The position numbers and the translations under genes were made by a program. The notes beneath the pieces were generated by a model. That model was not told where the DNA came from, ran no database searches, and saw only the letters and a program-made list of their open reading frames with translations. Shown here in pieces: positions 1-8,396 of a DNA stretch of 64,000 nucleotides. Source of the stretch: Myxococcales bacterium (GTDB lineage Bacteria; Myxococcota_A; Polyangia; Polyangiales; Polyangiaceae). The stretch is taken from assembly GCA_004193285.1 (NCBI GenBank), contig SECP01000004.1, forward strand, positions 62,001 through 126,000, in the 5' to 3' direction. Positions within the stretch are counted from its first letter, which is position 1, and each line of letters starts with the position of its first letter.

Positions 1-104
1 TTGTCGGAAAGATGCGGCTGCAGCGAATCAGTAAGTGGACTCGACCGGGGCCGAGCACACGGAGCCGGGTGCTCTCCCGATGCAAGTGTTAGAGTTTGCA
101 GCGG

Positions 105-1829
105 ATGTCCGCGAACGACGAGAAGAAGTTCCCTGAGAGCCTGGCCCCGAGCGCTTCGACGCCGGCCAGCCCCACGCGCCCGCCTCCGCCCTCCGAGCGC
201 CGCACTACGTCCATGCCCCCGCCGCCTCCGCGTCGCACGTTGAAGCCTTCGGGACCGCCGCCGCCGCCGCCGCGACTGCCTCGAGGTCAGCGTCTCGCCG
301 GTGTCTTCTCCACGCCGCCGCCGCCGGACGTGGCGCCGCCGGTAGTGGCTGAGCCGCGAGCGGCACCGCCGCCCTTCCCGGCCGCGAGCCCTCTCACCCA
401 ACGCGCCGAGCCGCCGCCGCCCCCCGCGGCGACCGCGCCGCCTGCGCCGGCTGCGCCGAAGAGCCACCCCTTCGCGACCCAGGCGCCCGCACCACAAACC
501 TACGCGCCCGAGACTCACACGCCCGAGACTCACGGGCATGAGGCTCATGCATCCGAGACTCACACGCCCGAGACTCACGGGCATGAGGCTCATGCATCCG
601 AGACTCACACGCCCGAGACTCACGGGCATGAGGCTCACGCATCCGAGACCCACGGGCATGAGGCTCACGCATCCGAGACTCACGCCCACGAGCCGCCGTC
701 GGCACTCGCGGCGCCGGCGCCGCTCGAGCCCTCGATTGCCTCGATCTCCTCCGCTGCCGAGGAGGCGTCAGTGGCGCTCCCCTCCGTACCGGCGCCCGCG
801 TTCGATCCGGCGGCGAGCGTCGCGGCGACGTACAGCGCGGAGCCTGCGCTCAGCGCGGTTGCGCCGACGGTAGCCTTCCCTCCGCCGTCGCTCCCCTCAC
901 CTCCGCCGACGTTTTCGTCGCCGCCGACGTTTTCGTCGCCGCCGCCCGGGGCATCGCTGGCGGAGCGACTCACCGCCGCGCAGTCACGGATGGTCGCCGC
1001 CATCCCACCGAGGTGGCTGGAGCTGGCGCGAAAGCAGCCGGTGCTTTGGATGGTCGTAACGCCCGTGGTGCTGGCAACGCTCCTCATCTTGATTGCGGTA
1101 GCGCTCGCGCCCGAAGTGGAGAAGGCGCGCCCAGAGCCTCTGACCCGCGCGCCAGCCGCATCACCTCCGGCGGCCGCACCCCAGCGCGGTGAGGAACCCG
1201 CGGCGGCGGCTCCGGGCCCCGACGCGGCGACGATCGCCGCCTTGGAGAGCAAGTCACCGGACTCGCTGAGCGTCGAAGAAGTGCTGCTGGTCAAGCAGCA
1301 CCGCGCCGAGCAGAAGCGCAAAGACGCCCAGGCGCTCGCCAACAAGCTCGTGCAGCAGCCGGAAGTCGTTACCGACGCCGCGGTCAAGCGCGAGCTGCTC
1401 CGCCTCGCCGGCGACCCAGACACGGCCGAGGTGGCGTTGACCGCCCTGGCGCGCACGTCCTCGCCGGTCGCCAAGGATCTGCTCTACGACGTTTCGACGA
1501 GCCGGGCCGTGCCGCAAGCGACGTCGGACCTCGCCAGCTCATTGCTGTCCAGCCGCGAGGTGCGGGCGAGCGTTTCCCCCGCGCTGGGGGTCGCGCTGGA
1601 CCTGCGTGGAGCCACGACGTGCGACGCGGTCCAAGCTGCGCTCCCGAAAGCGCAGAGCGACGGAGACCGCCGGTCCCTTTCCTCCCTCGGCAAAATCAAC
1701 TCACGGCGCGGCTGCGGCGCGGACAAATCCGAGGACTGCTACCCGTGCCTGCGCTCGCAAAACAAGCAGGTCACCGCCACCATCAACGCGGTGAAGCGTC
1801 GCAAAGCCCCGAGCTCCGTGCCCTACTGA
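105..1829 (+). CDS. Pro-rich single-pass membrane protein with His-rich tandem repeats, function unknown
   Basis: The predicted protein has 574 aa. The ATG at 105 is preferred over a TTG at 96. Residues 1-135 are extremely Pro/Ala rich and look disordered. They are followed by three perfect or near-perfect copies of a 15-residue unit (ETHTPETHGHEAHAS), one shortened copy and a partial copy, at roughly residues 136-195. A second Pro/Ser stretch leads to one strong transmembrane helix near residues 315-335, which starts VLWMVVTPVVLATLL. The C-terminal part, about 240 aa, is charged and helical and carries several Cys near its end (RGCGADKSEDCYPC). By this topology the His/Pro-rich part is cytoplasmic and the C-terminal domain periplasmic, but there is no signal peptide to confirm it. 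I recognise no family. His-rich repeats can bind divalent metals, but that is only a possibility here. Confidence 0.8.
   Translation: MSANDEKKFPESLAPSASTPASPTRPPPPSERRTTSMPPPPPRRTLKPSGPPPPPPRLPRGQRLAGVFSTPPPPDVAPPVVAEPRAAPPPFPAASPLTQRAEPPPPPAATAPPAPAAPKSHPFATQAPAPQTYAPETHTPETHGHEAHASETHTPETHGHEAHASETHTPETHGHEAHASETHGHEAHASETHAHEPPSALAAPAPLEPSIASISSAAEEASVALPSVPAPAFDPAASVAATYSAEPALSAVAPTVAFPPPSLPSPPPTFSSPPTFSSPPPGASLAERLTAAQSRMVAAIPPRWLELARKQPVLWMVVTPVVLATLLILIAVALAPEVEKARPEPLTRAPAASPPAAAPQRGEEPAAAAPGPDAATIAALESKSPDSLSVEEVLLVKQHRAEQKRKDAQALANKLVQQPEVVTDAAVKRELLRLAGDPDTAEVALTALARTSSPVAKDLLYDVSTSRAVPQATSDLASSLLSSREVRASVSPALGVALDLRGATTCDAVQAALPKAQSDGDRRSLSSLGKINSRRGCGADKSEDCYPCLRSQNKQVTATINAVKRRKAPSSVPY
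510..689 (+). repeat. 45-bp in-frame tandem repeat encoding a His-rich 15-mer
   Basis: Units start at 510, 555 and 600 and are 45 bp each. A shortened 27-bp unit follows at 645 and a partial unit at 672. The first two units appear identical at DNA level, and the third differs by one base near its end. The repeat sits inside the 105-1829 gene and keeps its frame. Confidence 0.9.
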
Positions 1830-1868
1830 CGACGAGCCAGCGCCGGGCACGGAGAGCGGGCCTTACCG

Positions 1869-3569
1869 CTACGTGTGATAGACGGCGCTGTCTTTCGTCT
1901 CTGCGACGAACAGCATCCCGACTACGAACGTGATGGCCGCGACGATGATCGGGTACCAGAGGCCGCTGTAAATGTTGCCAGTGGCAGCGACGATAGAGAA
2001 GGATATCGCCGGCAAGAAGCCCCCGAACCAGCCGTTGCCGATGTGGTACGGCAGGCTCATCGACGTGTAGCGGATGCGGGTGGGGAACATCTCTACCAGC
2101 ATGGCGGCGATGGGCCCGTAGACCATGGTCACGTAGATGACCATCACCGTCAGCACCAGCACCAGGGCGAGCCACCGGCCGGAGAAGGCCGGTATGGGGT
2201 CGGCCTTGGCTGGGTACCCGGCCTTGCTCAGCGCCGCGCGCATCTCCTTTTCGAAGCGAGCCTTCTCTTCTTTCGCGGTAGGAGCAGTGCCGTCGTACCC
2301 GAGCACCGAGTCCTGACCGATTTTTACGGTGGCTCCGGGAGGCCCGTCCACCTGCCCGTAGCTCACGCCCGCGTTGGCCAGGAAGGTGCGCGAGGTGTCG
2401 CAGGGGGTGGTGAACTTCGCCGTGCCGGTCAGGTTGAGCACCAAGTTGCAGTCGGCGTCCGCCGCGACGACGCTCACCGGCGCGGCCTCGATGGCAGCCT
2501 GAAGCTTGGGGTTGGCGAGTGACGTGAGAGAGTGAAAGAGCGGAAAGTAGGTGACGGCCGCGATCAGGCAGCCAGCCATGATGATCGGCTTACGCCCCAC
2601 TCGATCCGAGAGCCTCCCGAAGAACAGGAAGAACGGCGTGCCCAGCATCAGCGCGACCGCGATGAGGATGTTCGCAGTGGGCCCGTCTACCTTCAAGAAG
2701 GTCTGCAGGAAGTAGAGCGCATAGAATTGGCCGGTGTACCAGACGACGGCCTGGCCCGCGGTAAGACCGACCAGCGCGAGGAGCACGATGCGCAGGTTTT
2801 TCCACTGGCCGAACGCCTCGGAGAGCGGCGCCTTGGAGACTTTGCCCTCCGCCTTGATCTTCAAGAACGCGGGGGACTCCGCCAGCTTGACCCGGATCCA
2901 CACCGAGACGAGCAGCAGGACACCGGAAAACGCGAACGGCAGCCGCCAGTAGCCCCACTCCGTGGAGAAGGTCTTCTCACCCTCAGGGGTGAACGCGCCG
3001 CCGCCCGCGAAGAAGCGAGAAGCGAGGATCACCATCAGCGCCAGCATCAACCCTACCGTCGCCGTCGTCTGAATCCACGCCGTGTACAGGCCCCGCCGCC
3101 CGGTGGGCGCGTGCTCTGCCACGTACGTCGCCGCGCCGCCGTACTCGCCGCCTAGCGCGAGGCCTTGGAGGAGCCTGAGCGCGATGAGCAAGCTGGGCGC
3201 CAAGAGCCCCAAGGTCTTGTAACCAGGCAAGAACGCCAGCGCGAACGTGGAGAAACCCATGATCAAGATGGTCACGAGGAAGGTGTACTTCCGCCCGACC
3301 ATGTCCCCCAGACGCCCAAAGACGAGCGCACCGAAGGGGCGTACCGCGAAGCCGGCTGCGAACGCGAGGAGGGTGAAGATGTTGCGCGTCGCCTCGTCCA
3401 GCGGGGCGAAGAACTGCGCCCCGATGACCGCGGTGAGCACACCAAAGAGGTAGAAGTCATACCACTCGAAGACGGTCCCGAGTGACGACGCGAAGATCAC
3501 GCGCCGTTCGTCGGCAGTCATCGAAGGAGGGGTGGTGGCAGGCGCCCGAGCAGCAGCGGTGGCAGACAT
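1869..3569 (-). CDS. MFS transporter, metabolite:H+ symporter (MHS/ShiA-ProP-like) family
   Basis: The protein is a 566-aa inner-membrane secondary transporter. It has the N-terminal FEWYDFYLFG signature typical of MHS symporters and both MFS loop motifs (GRLGDMVGRK at 85-94 and GRLSDRVGRK at 318-327). The RLLQGLALGGEYGG segment at about 132-145 is also family-typical. Family members carry small organic acids, osmolytes or shikimate-like compounds; the substrate here cannot be read from sequence. It is longer than the usual 430-450 aa because of an insertion of about 115 aa at residues 349-465, carrying Cys374 and Cys390, placed between late transmembrane helices where a periplasmic loop would lie. 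The start overlaps the stop of the upstream porin by one base (TGATG), so the two are probably cotranscribed and translationally coupled. Confidence 0.9.
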   Translation of the reverse strand: MSATAAARAPATTPPSMTADERRVIFASSLGTVFEWYDFYLFGVLTAVIGAQFFAPLDEATRNIFTLLAFAAGFAVRPFGALVFGRLGDMVGRKYTFLVTILIMGFSTFALAFLPGYKTLGLLAPSLLIALRLLQGLALGGEYGGAATYVAEHAPTGRRGLYTAWIQTTATVGLMLALMVILASRFFAGGGAFTPEGEKTFSTEWGYWRLPFAFSGVLLLVSVWIRVKLAESPAFLKIKAEGKVSKAPLSEAFGQWKNLRIVLLALVGLTAGQAVVWYTGQFYALYFLQTFLKVDGPTANILIAVALMLGTPFFLFFGRLSDRVGRKPIIMAGCLIAAVTYFPLFHSLTSLANPKLQAAIEAAPVSVVAADADCNLVLNLTGTAKFTTPCDTSRTFLANAGVSYGQVDGPPGATVKIGQDSVLGYDGTAPTAKEEKARFEKEMRAALSKAGYPAKADPIPAFSGRWLALVLVLTVMVIYVTMVYGPIAAMLVEMFPTRIRYTSMSLPYHIGNGWFGGFLPAISFSIVAATGNIYSGLWYPIIVAAITFVVGMLFVAETKDSAVYHT

Positions 3570-4852
3570 CAGAACACGTACACCTGTGTTTGAAGGTTGA
3601 TCTGATTGAAGCCGTGTTGACCCGGAGCGTCGGGCTTCACGCGCAGATAGAATGCCTTCACATTGAAGGCGTGGCCATAGGGCCAGAAAGCCACGCCCCC
3701 ACCGAACCGCGACTCGTGGGTGCTGCTCGGGCTCACCGACTGATACTCGAAGCGCGCGATGGGGCTCAGATCGATCGCGTCGATGAGGTACCCAGCCTCC
3801 GCCATAACGGAAGTTTGCTTGGGCAGAACCGGAGCCGGCGGAGTCGCGGTGTTGACGAGGAAATTCTTGCCGTCGTAGTGCGCGACGTTCACTTGCGCGG
3901 TGAGCACGCCTGGCCCGAGCGGGTGATCCAGCAGGGCGTCAGCCCCGAAATGGACGTAGTCGTCCTGCAAGTCCACCATGCCGCCGAACGAGAGGATCTT
4001 CTTGTTCCCGAGGTACGTGCCGGCGTAGAAAAATCCCGTCTCTGCATCGAGGATGTTGACCTGGAGTCGGGCCGCGAAGCGGAAGAAGTTGCTGCCGCCC
4101 ACCTTGCCGTCCGGAGTGGCGGCGTTTCGCCTCCCTTGAAAGAGCCCGGCGCGGTACTCCAGATGGTTGTCCAAGACGAGGCCGCGCAGCTGCACGCCCG
4201 CGTCACGCCCGACCGGCGCGCCGCTACTGTTGAAGGCGTTGCTATTGCGGAACGAGTTCGAGAAATAGTCCCAGCTGTAGAGCGTGCCCGCGCCTTGCAC
4301 CGCGTTGTGGGTGGAAGGAGGCAGCATGTAGCCCATATCCACCTTGAGCGCGTCCCCCAGCGCTTTGAACGTGCCGAATGCGTCTTGAACGTTGAGACCG
4401 GGAGTGTTCTTGACCCCCGTGTCCTGCGCGCTCTTGAATAGATCCGCGTAGTCCGTGTCCATGAAGAACTCGACGTTCTTGAACAACGTGGCTGCGACCA
4501 AGAAGCGCACGCGGCGGACGAAAAAGTTGTGCGAGACGCCGCTGAGCGTCGGGCTGCCCGCCATCTCGTACTGCGGCTGAAAGAGCACGCCGAGCTTCAG
4601 GCTCGCGTCCGCGTTCTCCAGCTTGAGTGGCGGCGGCGCGGGGCGGACCATCGGCGGGGGCGCTTCAGGCGCGGCCGGCGGCGCCGGAGGCGGAGCGGGC
4701 GGAGCGGGCTCCGGCGGCGGCGCGGGGGCGGACTCCGGCGCGCGCTCCGCCTCCGCGGGCGGAACCTCCGGTGCCGGCTGCGCCTGGACAGCAGAGGCGC
4801 TTACGAGCGCAGCAAGGGACAATAGCGCACACGTCGAGTGAACGAGTCTCAT
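3569..4852 (-). CDS. Outer-membrane porin, phosphate-selective porin (OprO/OprP)-like
   Basis: The protein has 427 aa with a clear Sec signal peptide (hydrophobic core near residues 8-20, probable cleavage after AQA). A Pro/Ala/Glu-rich linker of about 50 aa follows, then a beta-rich barrel domain beginning near KLGVLFQPQYEM. The barrel has alternating aromatic and polar residues, RVRF and FFMDTDYA segments like OprO/P porins, and ends in Phe (QVYVF), the usual outer-membrane C-terminal signature. It is first in a two-gene unit with the MFS transporter, which suggests a matched outer- and inner-membrane uptake route for one substrate. That pairing is inference, as is any substrate. The Pro-rich linker before the barrel is unusual and may span part of the periplasm or bind peptidoglycan. 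Confidence 0.8.
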   Translation of the reverse strand: MRLVHSTCALLSLAALVSASAVQAQPAPEVPPAEAERAPESAPAPPPEPAPPAPPPAPPAAPEAPPPMVRPAPPPLKLENADASLKLGVLFQPQYEMAGSPTLSGVSHNFFVRRVRFLVAATLFKNVEFFMDTDYADLFKSAQDTGVKNTPGLNVQDAFGTFKALGDALKVDMGYMLPPSTHNAVQGAGTLYSWDYFSNSFRNSNAFNSSGAPVGRDAGVQLRGLVLDNHLEYRAGLFQGRRNAATPDGKVGGSNFFRFAARLQVNILDAETGFFYAGTYLGNKKILSFGGMVDLQDDYVHFGADALLDHPLGPGVLTAQVNVAHYDGKNFLVNTATPPAPVLPKQTSVMAEAGYLIDAIDLSPIARFEYQSVSPSSTHESRFGGGVAFWPYGHAFNVKAFYLRVKPDAPGQHGFNQINLQTQVYVF

Positions 4853-4875
4853 GTTTCGAACGCTCCCAGACGGAG

Positions 4876-6129
4876 TTATGGACTTAGAGTCAGCGAACCG
4901 TCATCCAACGCGACTTCGTAGAAGCCGCGTTCATTCCAGGGGAGCGTTACCCCTTTTTGTGCCAACTTTCCACCGGTGACGCTGACACGGAGAAACTTAC
5001 CAGGTGGGAAGTGATCAGGCAGCGTCCAAGTCCAGGTCTGCGCGCTGCCTGACGTCGTCGGCGTCAGCTGAGAGAAGGTCTTCTGTGCTCGCCAGTACGA
5101 CGCGACGCTGACGACGGTGTCGAGCCAGACGTCGCCGAGGGCCTTGCTGGCCTTCACGCTGGCGGAGAAGTTCTCGAACGACACCGCGTTGTACGCGCTG
5201 TCAGTGCCGCCGATGAAGCCGTGGACCAGCACGACGCGCCACTTGCCGGCGCTGCGCGCGGCGATGATCTGATCGTCCATCTCCTTCTGTGGCGCGTTCG
5301 CGGTGGGCACGAAGCAGAAGAGCTGAAATGGATCGGTGTTGTCGCTCGGCCCCATCAAGCCGTTGTTCACGCCGCGGTTGGTCAAAAAGCGCGTCTTGGC
5401 AACTTCGCCATAGTCGGGCTCGCCGTAGGGCGCGGCCAAGCTCCACACCTTGATCTTGAACGTGTCTTCGAGGAACTTGGTTGCCGCGTCCACATCGGCT
5501 TCGGAGGCCGCCATGGCGTGACTTTTGGTGTGGTTGGCGAGCTCGTGCCCGTCCTTCAAGGCCTGGGACCAGACTGCGTTGGTCGACTCGCTCTTGCCGG
5601 TTTGCAGGTAGAACGTGAAAGGAACGCCGAGCGCCTGCAGCTCCGGGTACTTCGAAATCTGCGACGAGTTCGAGTCGTCGAAGGTGTAGCTGACGGCGGC
5701 CTTGAAACCGGCCCAATCGAGAACCTTCAGCCCGCCGACCGCGCCGCTCGGTTGGGGCACTCCCCCGGCTCCGGGTGGAAGCGGCAGACCGGATACGGCC
5801 ATGGAAACGCTCCCCCCCGTGCCCGTGTTGCCAGCCGTGCCGCCCGTGGTTCCGCCGCCGCTCGCCCCCGCAGCGGACGTACCGCCGCTGCCGGCGATGG
5901 CGCTCGAGCCCGCGCCTCCGGGGCTGCCACCGCTGCCGCCCGCTTGGACCGAGCCGCCCGCGTTGCCACTGCCGCTCGATGACACCGAGCCAGCCGTGCC
6001 GGCCGCTGAGGAGCTGGTTCCCCCGGCGCTCTGCCCACCGCTGCCGGGCGGCGCTGGGTCGGCTGTCGAGCAGCTCGCGAGTCCGAGGGCCAGGGTCAGC
6101 AGAGAGCTAGCGCGAAGGGCAAACACCAT
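4876..6129 (-). CDS. Lipoprotein with a NodB-like polysaccharide deacetylase domain
   Basis: The protein has 417 aa with a lipobox ending at Cys20 (LGLASC). A Gly/Ser/Ala linker of about 85 aa follows, of the kind common in myxobacterial lipoproteins, then a NodB-homology fold. Motif 1 is visible as TFDD and motif 2 as HELANHTKSH (the H-x3-H metal ligands). The usual FRPPYG motif 3 is replaced by LAAPYG, so the conserved Arg is missing. Family members remove acetyl groups from chitin, peptidoglycan or other polysaccharides using a metal ion. The changed motif 3 leaves activity uncertain. The last 80 aa form an extra beta-rich segment. The gene stands alone on the minus strand, upstream of but separate from the porin/transporter pair. 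Confidence 0.75.
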   Translation of the reverse strand: MVFALRASSLLTLALGLASCSTADPAPPGSGGQSAGGTSSSAAGTAGSVSSSGSGNAGGSVQAGGSGGSPGGAGSSAIAGSGGTSAAGASGGGTTGGTAGNTGTGGSVSMAVSGLPLPPGAGGVPQPSGAVGGLKVLDWAGFKAAVSYTFDDSNSSQISKYPELQALGVPFTFYLQTGKSESTNAVWSQALKDGHELANHTKSHAMAASEADVDAATKFLEDTFKIKVWSLAAPYGEPDYGEVAKTRFLTNRGVNNGLMGPSDNTDPFQLFCFVPTANAPQKEMDDQIIAARSAGKWRVVLVHGFIGGTDSAYNAVSFENFSASVKASKALGDVWLDTVVSVASYWRAQKTFSQLTPTTSGSAQTWTWTLPDHFPPGKFLRVSVTGGKLAQKGVTLPWNERGFYEVALDDGSLTLSP

Positions 6130-6252
6130 CGGGCTATAATTCCCGAATCCTCAGGCTCTGATCGAACTATTCGAAGAATTCGCGTGGTCAGCGACTGACA
6201 TCGAATCTTTGCGGCCAGGCCGTCACTGGCCGACTCCGCTGTTTGAGCCGGC

Positions 6253-6522
6253 TCACACCGTGACGCGCAACTGGGTCGTGAAGGCCGAATCAGCGCTGCC
6301 GGTGATGCTCGGAGTTTGCAGCTCCGCCCCATCACTGAAGACGTTGTCGGAGTCGAGCGTGATCGCCGCCAGGTTGCCGACACTGGCCTCGTATTCCTCC
6401 ATCGCGCGCGCGTCGGCGCTCGCGTCTTCCGGGAGCGCGAGCTGCGAGGTCCGATCCGGTTGTCGCGAGACGTAGCCATGGCGAGGCTCGGGTAAACTTC
6501 GAAGTTCTGCAATCTTCGGCAT
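6253..6522 (-). CDS. Small hypothetical protein (weak)
   Basis: This is an open frame of 89 codons in the otherwise empty 6130-6641 gap. The C-terminal half (TLDSDNVFSDGAELQTPSIT) has normal protein composition without the Arg/Ala excess of shadow frames. There is no clear ribosome binding site and no recognisable family. It could be a gene remnant or chance. Confidence 0.25.
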   Translation of the reverse strand: MPKIAELRSLPEPRHGYVSRQPDRTSQLALPEDASADARAMEEYEASVGNLAAITLDSDNVFSDGAELQTPSITGSADSAFTTQLRVTV

Positions 6523-6641
6523 TCGTCTGCGCCAATTCGGCGCCGAGCTCGCGTGCTCGGGAAAGCAGCCTTTGCAGTACCCGCGGCGCGCGAGCCATCC
6601 TTGCCGTGAAAAACGCTCCGCGCGGGTGCTAAGAGTCGCTC

Positions 6642-7436
6642 ATGGAGAAAGCTCAATCCGCCGACGGGACGTGGATCGCGTACGAAAAGCTCGGCAGCGG
6701 TCCGCCCGTGATCTTGGTGGGGGGCGCTTTTTGCGACCATCGCGCGCGAGCCGCGGGCTTACCGCTCGGGCGCCTGCTCGCGGGCGCGATGACCGTGTAC
6801 TGCGTGGACCGGCGGGGCCGCGGGGAGAGCGGCGACACGGCGCCTTACGGGGTCGCGCGGGAGGTCGAAGACATCGCCGCGCTGGTCGCAGTGGCGGGCG
6901 GTACGGCGCACGCGTACGGACACTCCTCGGGCGCCATCTTGCTGCTGGAGTGCGCGCTCGCGGGCGTGCCGCTCCAGAAGCTCGCGCTTTACGAGCCGCC
7001 GCTGGTGCTGCCAGAGCTACGTGAGCGCGTCCCGCCGGATTTGGCCGAGCAGCTCGCAGGCCTGATCGCGTCCGGCAAGCGCTCGGACGCGGCCGAGCTC
7101 TTCCTGACTCGCGCCATCGGCTTGCCCGCGCCTTACGTGCAGCAGATGAAATCCGGCCCGGCCTGGGGCGCGCTGGAGGCGATATCACACACCCTGAGCT
7201 ACGACGCGATCGTCACACGAGACCCGCTCTCGGTCCTGGCGCGAGCTGCCCAGCTCCGCCTGCCCACGTTGCTGCTGGACGGCGCGAAGAGCCAACCATG
7301 GATGCGCGGCGCGGTCGCCGCCCTCGCTCGCTCGGTTCCCTCGTCGCGCTACGAAACCCTGCCGGAGCAGACGCACGACGTGGCTCCTGAGCGGCTCGCG
7401 CCGCACTTGCTGGAGTTCTTCGCAGCTGGGAGCTGA
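6642..7436 (+). CDS. Alpha/beta hydrolase
   Basis: This is a 264-aa cytoplasmic alpha/beta-hydrolase fold protein without signal peptide. The oxyanion region is VILVGGAF, followed by VDRRGRGES near residues 55-63. The nucleophile elbow GHSSG has its Ser at 95. A probable acid lies in LLLDGAKS, and the catalytic His is in EQTHDV near residue 246. Length and motif order fit small esterases or haloperoxidase-like hydrolases; the substrate is unknown. It stands alone and is convergent with the pseudouridine synthase gene. The intergenic segment before it has no obvious promoter I could defend. Confidence 0.85.
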   Translation: MEKAQSADGTWIAYEKLGSGPPVILVGGAFCDHRARAAGLPLGRLLAGAMTVYCVDRRGRGESGDTAPYGVAREVEDIAALVAVAGGTAHAYGHSSGAILLLECALAGVPLQKLALYEPPLVLPELRERVPPDLAEQLAGLIASGKRSDAAELFLTRAIGLPAPYVQQMKSGPAWGALEAISHTLSYDAIVTRDPLSVLARAAQLRLPTLLLDGAKSQPWMRGAVAALARSVPSSRYETLPEQTHDVAPERLAPHLLEFFAAGS

Positions 7437-7494
7437 ACCGCGCCCAAGGGAGCTCGCGGTAGCGGTACTGAGCGGTCCCCGGGGCTTGGCCCCG
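7437..7494. terminator. Candidate hairpins between convergent genes
   Basis: Two GC-rich stems lie in the 60-bp gap between convergent genes. ACCGCG (7437-7442) pairs with CGCGGT (7455-7460). CGGGGC (7480-7485) pairs with GCCCCG (7489-7494) around a 3-nt loop. There is no T tract, so intrinsic termination is only plausible. Confidence 0.3.
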
Positions 7495-7496
7495 CG

Positions 7497-8396
7497 TCAG
7501 CCTCTGAGCGACTGTAGTACCGCCTGCATGTCCGCGGGCACCGGCTGCTCGAAGCTCATGCGCTGGCCGGTAGTGGGGTGCTCGAACGACAGCTCGCGGG
7601 CGTGGAGCATCACGCGCGGAGCCGGGATGAGCTCGCCCCGAAAGTTCTTGGAGTAGACGCGCTCCCCCAAGAGGGGGTGACCGCGCTCGGCGAGGTGAAT
7701 ACGAATCTGGTGGGTGCGCCCCGTTTCCAGGCGGCATTCCACGAGCGTGGCTCCCCGTAGCGCCTCCACGAAGGTCACGTGAGTCACCGCTTCGCGGCCT
7801 AGCTCCTCGCTCTCCGTCGAGCCGCGCCGCCCGTCTCCACGATCTTTTACCAGGCGGCTGGCGATGGTACCGCTACGGACCGAGCCGTGAGCCAGCGCGA
7901 CGTAGCGACGGCCCACGGTATGAAACCGGAACTGGTTCTTGAGCGCGAGCTTGGCGGCGGTGGTGCGGGCGAACACCACCACGCCCGAAGTCTCTTTGTC
8001 GATGCGGTGCACGATGCCGAGGGGTGCGCGCCGACCGCGCTCGGAGAGCGTCTCCATCAGCAGCTGGTCCAGCGTGCCTCGCTCGTTTTCGTCGTAGGGC
8101 ACCGTGCTGATACCAGGCGGCTTGTGAGCGACCACGACTTGCGCGTCCACGTAGAGGACGTTGCTACGCGGCAGCGACGGCGTGCGCGTGGCGCGTGGCG
8201 CGTTTTGACGTAGCTCGACCTCGGCTCCCGCTGGCACGAGCGACGTTGGGTCCAGCCGAGGCGCTCCGTCCACGAAGATCTTGCCGGTGCGCGCGAGACG
8301 CCGCACCTCGTTCCAGCTCTTGTCTGGCAGGAGCTCGCGGAGCCAGCGGTCCAGCGGCTTCTCTCCGCTGCCGGGTAAACGTTGCTTTTTGAGCAC
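7497..8396 (-). CDS. RluA/RluD-family 23S rRNA (or tRNA) pseudouridine synthase
   Basis: The protein has 299 aa. An N-terminal S4-type RNA-binding region (about residues 14-66, WNEVRRLARTGKIFVDG) is followed by the RluA catalytic domain. The catalytic motif is HRIDKETSG, whose Asp is the nucleophile. The RLETGRTHQIRIHL segment and GHPLLGERVY are family hallmarks. It converts uridine to pseudouridine in structured RNA; which site cannot be decided between the RluC, RluD and related subgroups. The GTG start at 8396 directly abuts the TAA of the upstream exported protein, so it is the last gene of the aguB-aguA run. Confidence 0.88.
   Translation of the reverse strand: MLKKQRLPGSGEKPLDRWLRELLPDKSWNEVRRLARTGKIFVDGAPRLDPTSLVPAGAEVELRQNAPRATRTPSLPRSNVLYVDAQVVVAHKPPGISTVPYDENERGTLDQLLMETLSERGRRAPLGIVHRIDKETSGVVVFARTTAAKLALKNQFRFHTVGRRYVALAHGSVRSGTIASRLVKDRGDGRRGSTESEELGREAVTHVTFVEALRGATLVECRLETGRTHQIRIHLAERGHPLLGERVYSKNFRGELIPAPRVMLHARELSFEHPTTGQRMSFEQPVPADMQAVLQSLRG

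Noticed and set aside
1-104. Upstream open frame beginning at position 1
   Set aside because: Arg/Pro-rich chance frame overlapping the start of the 105-1829 gene; it cannot be judged at the window edge.
510-689. Possible CRISPR array
   Set aside because: The units are contiguous without unique spacers and code in frame.
1853-1868. Small hairpin between the Pro-rich gene and the MFS gene
   Set aside because: Stem of only 5 bp (AGCGG with CCGCT) and no T tract; not reported as a terminator.
6096-6740. Minus-strand frame across the NodB-like gene start and the hydrolase start
   Set aside because: Ser/Arg-rich and overlapping two real starts; only the short 6253-6522 frame was kept, at low confidence.
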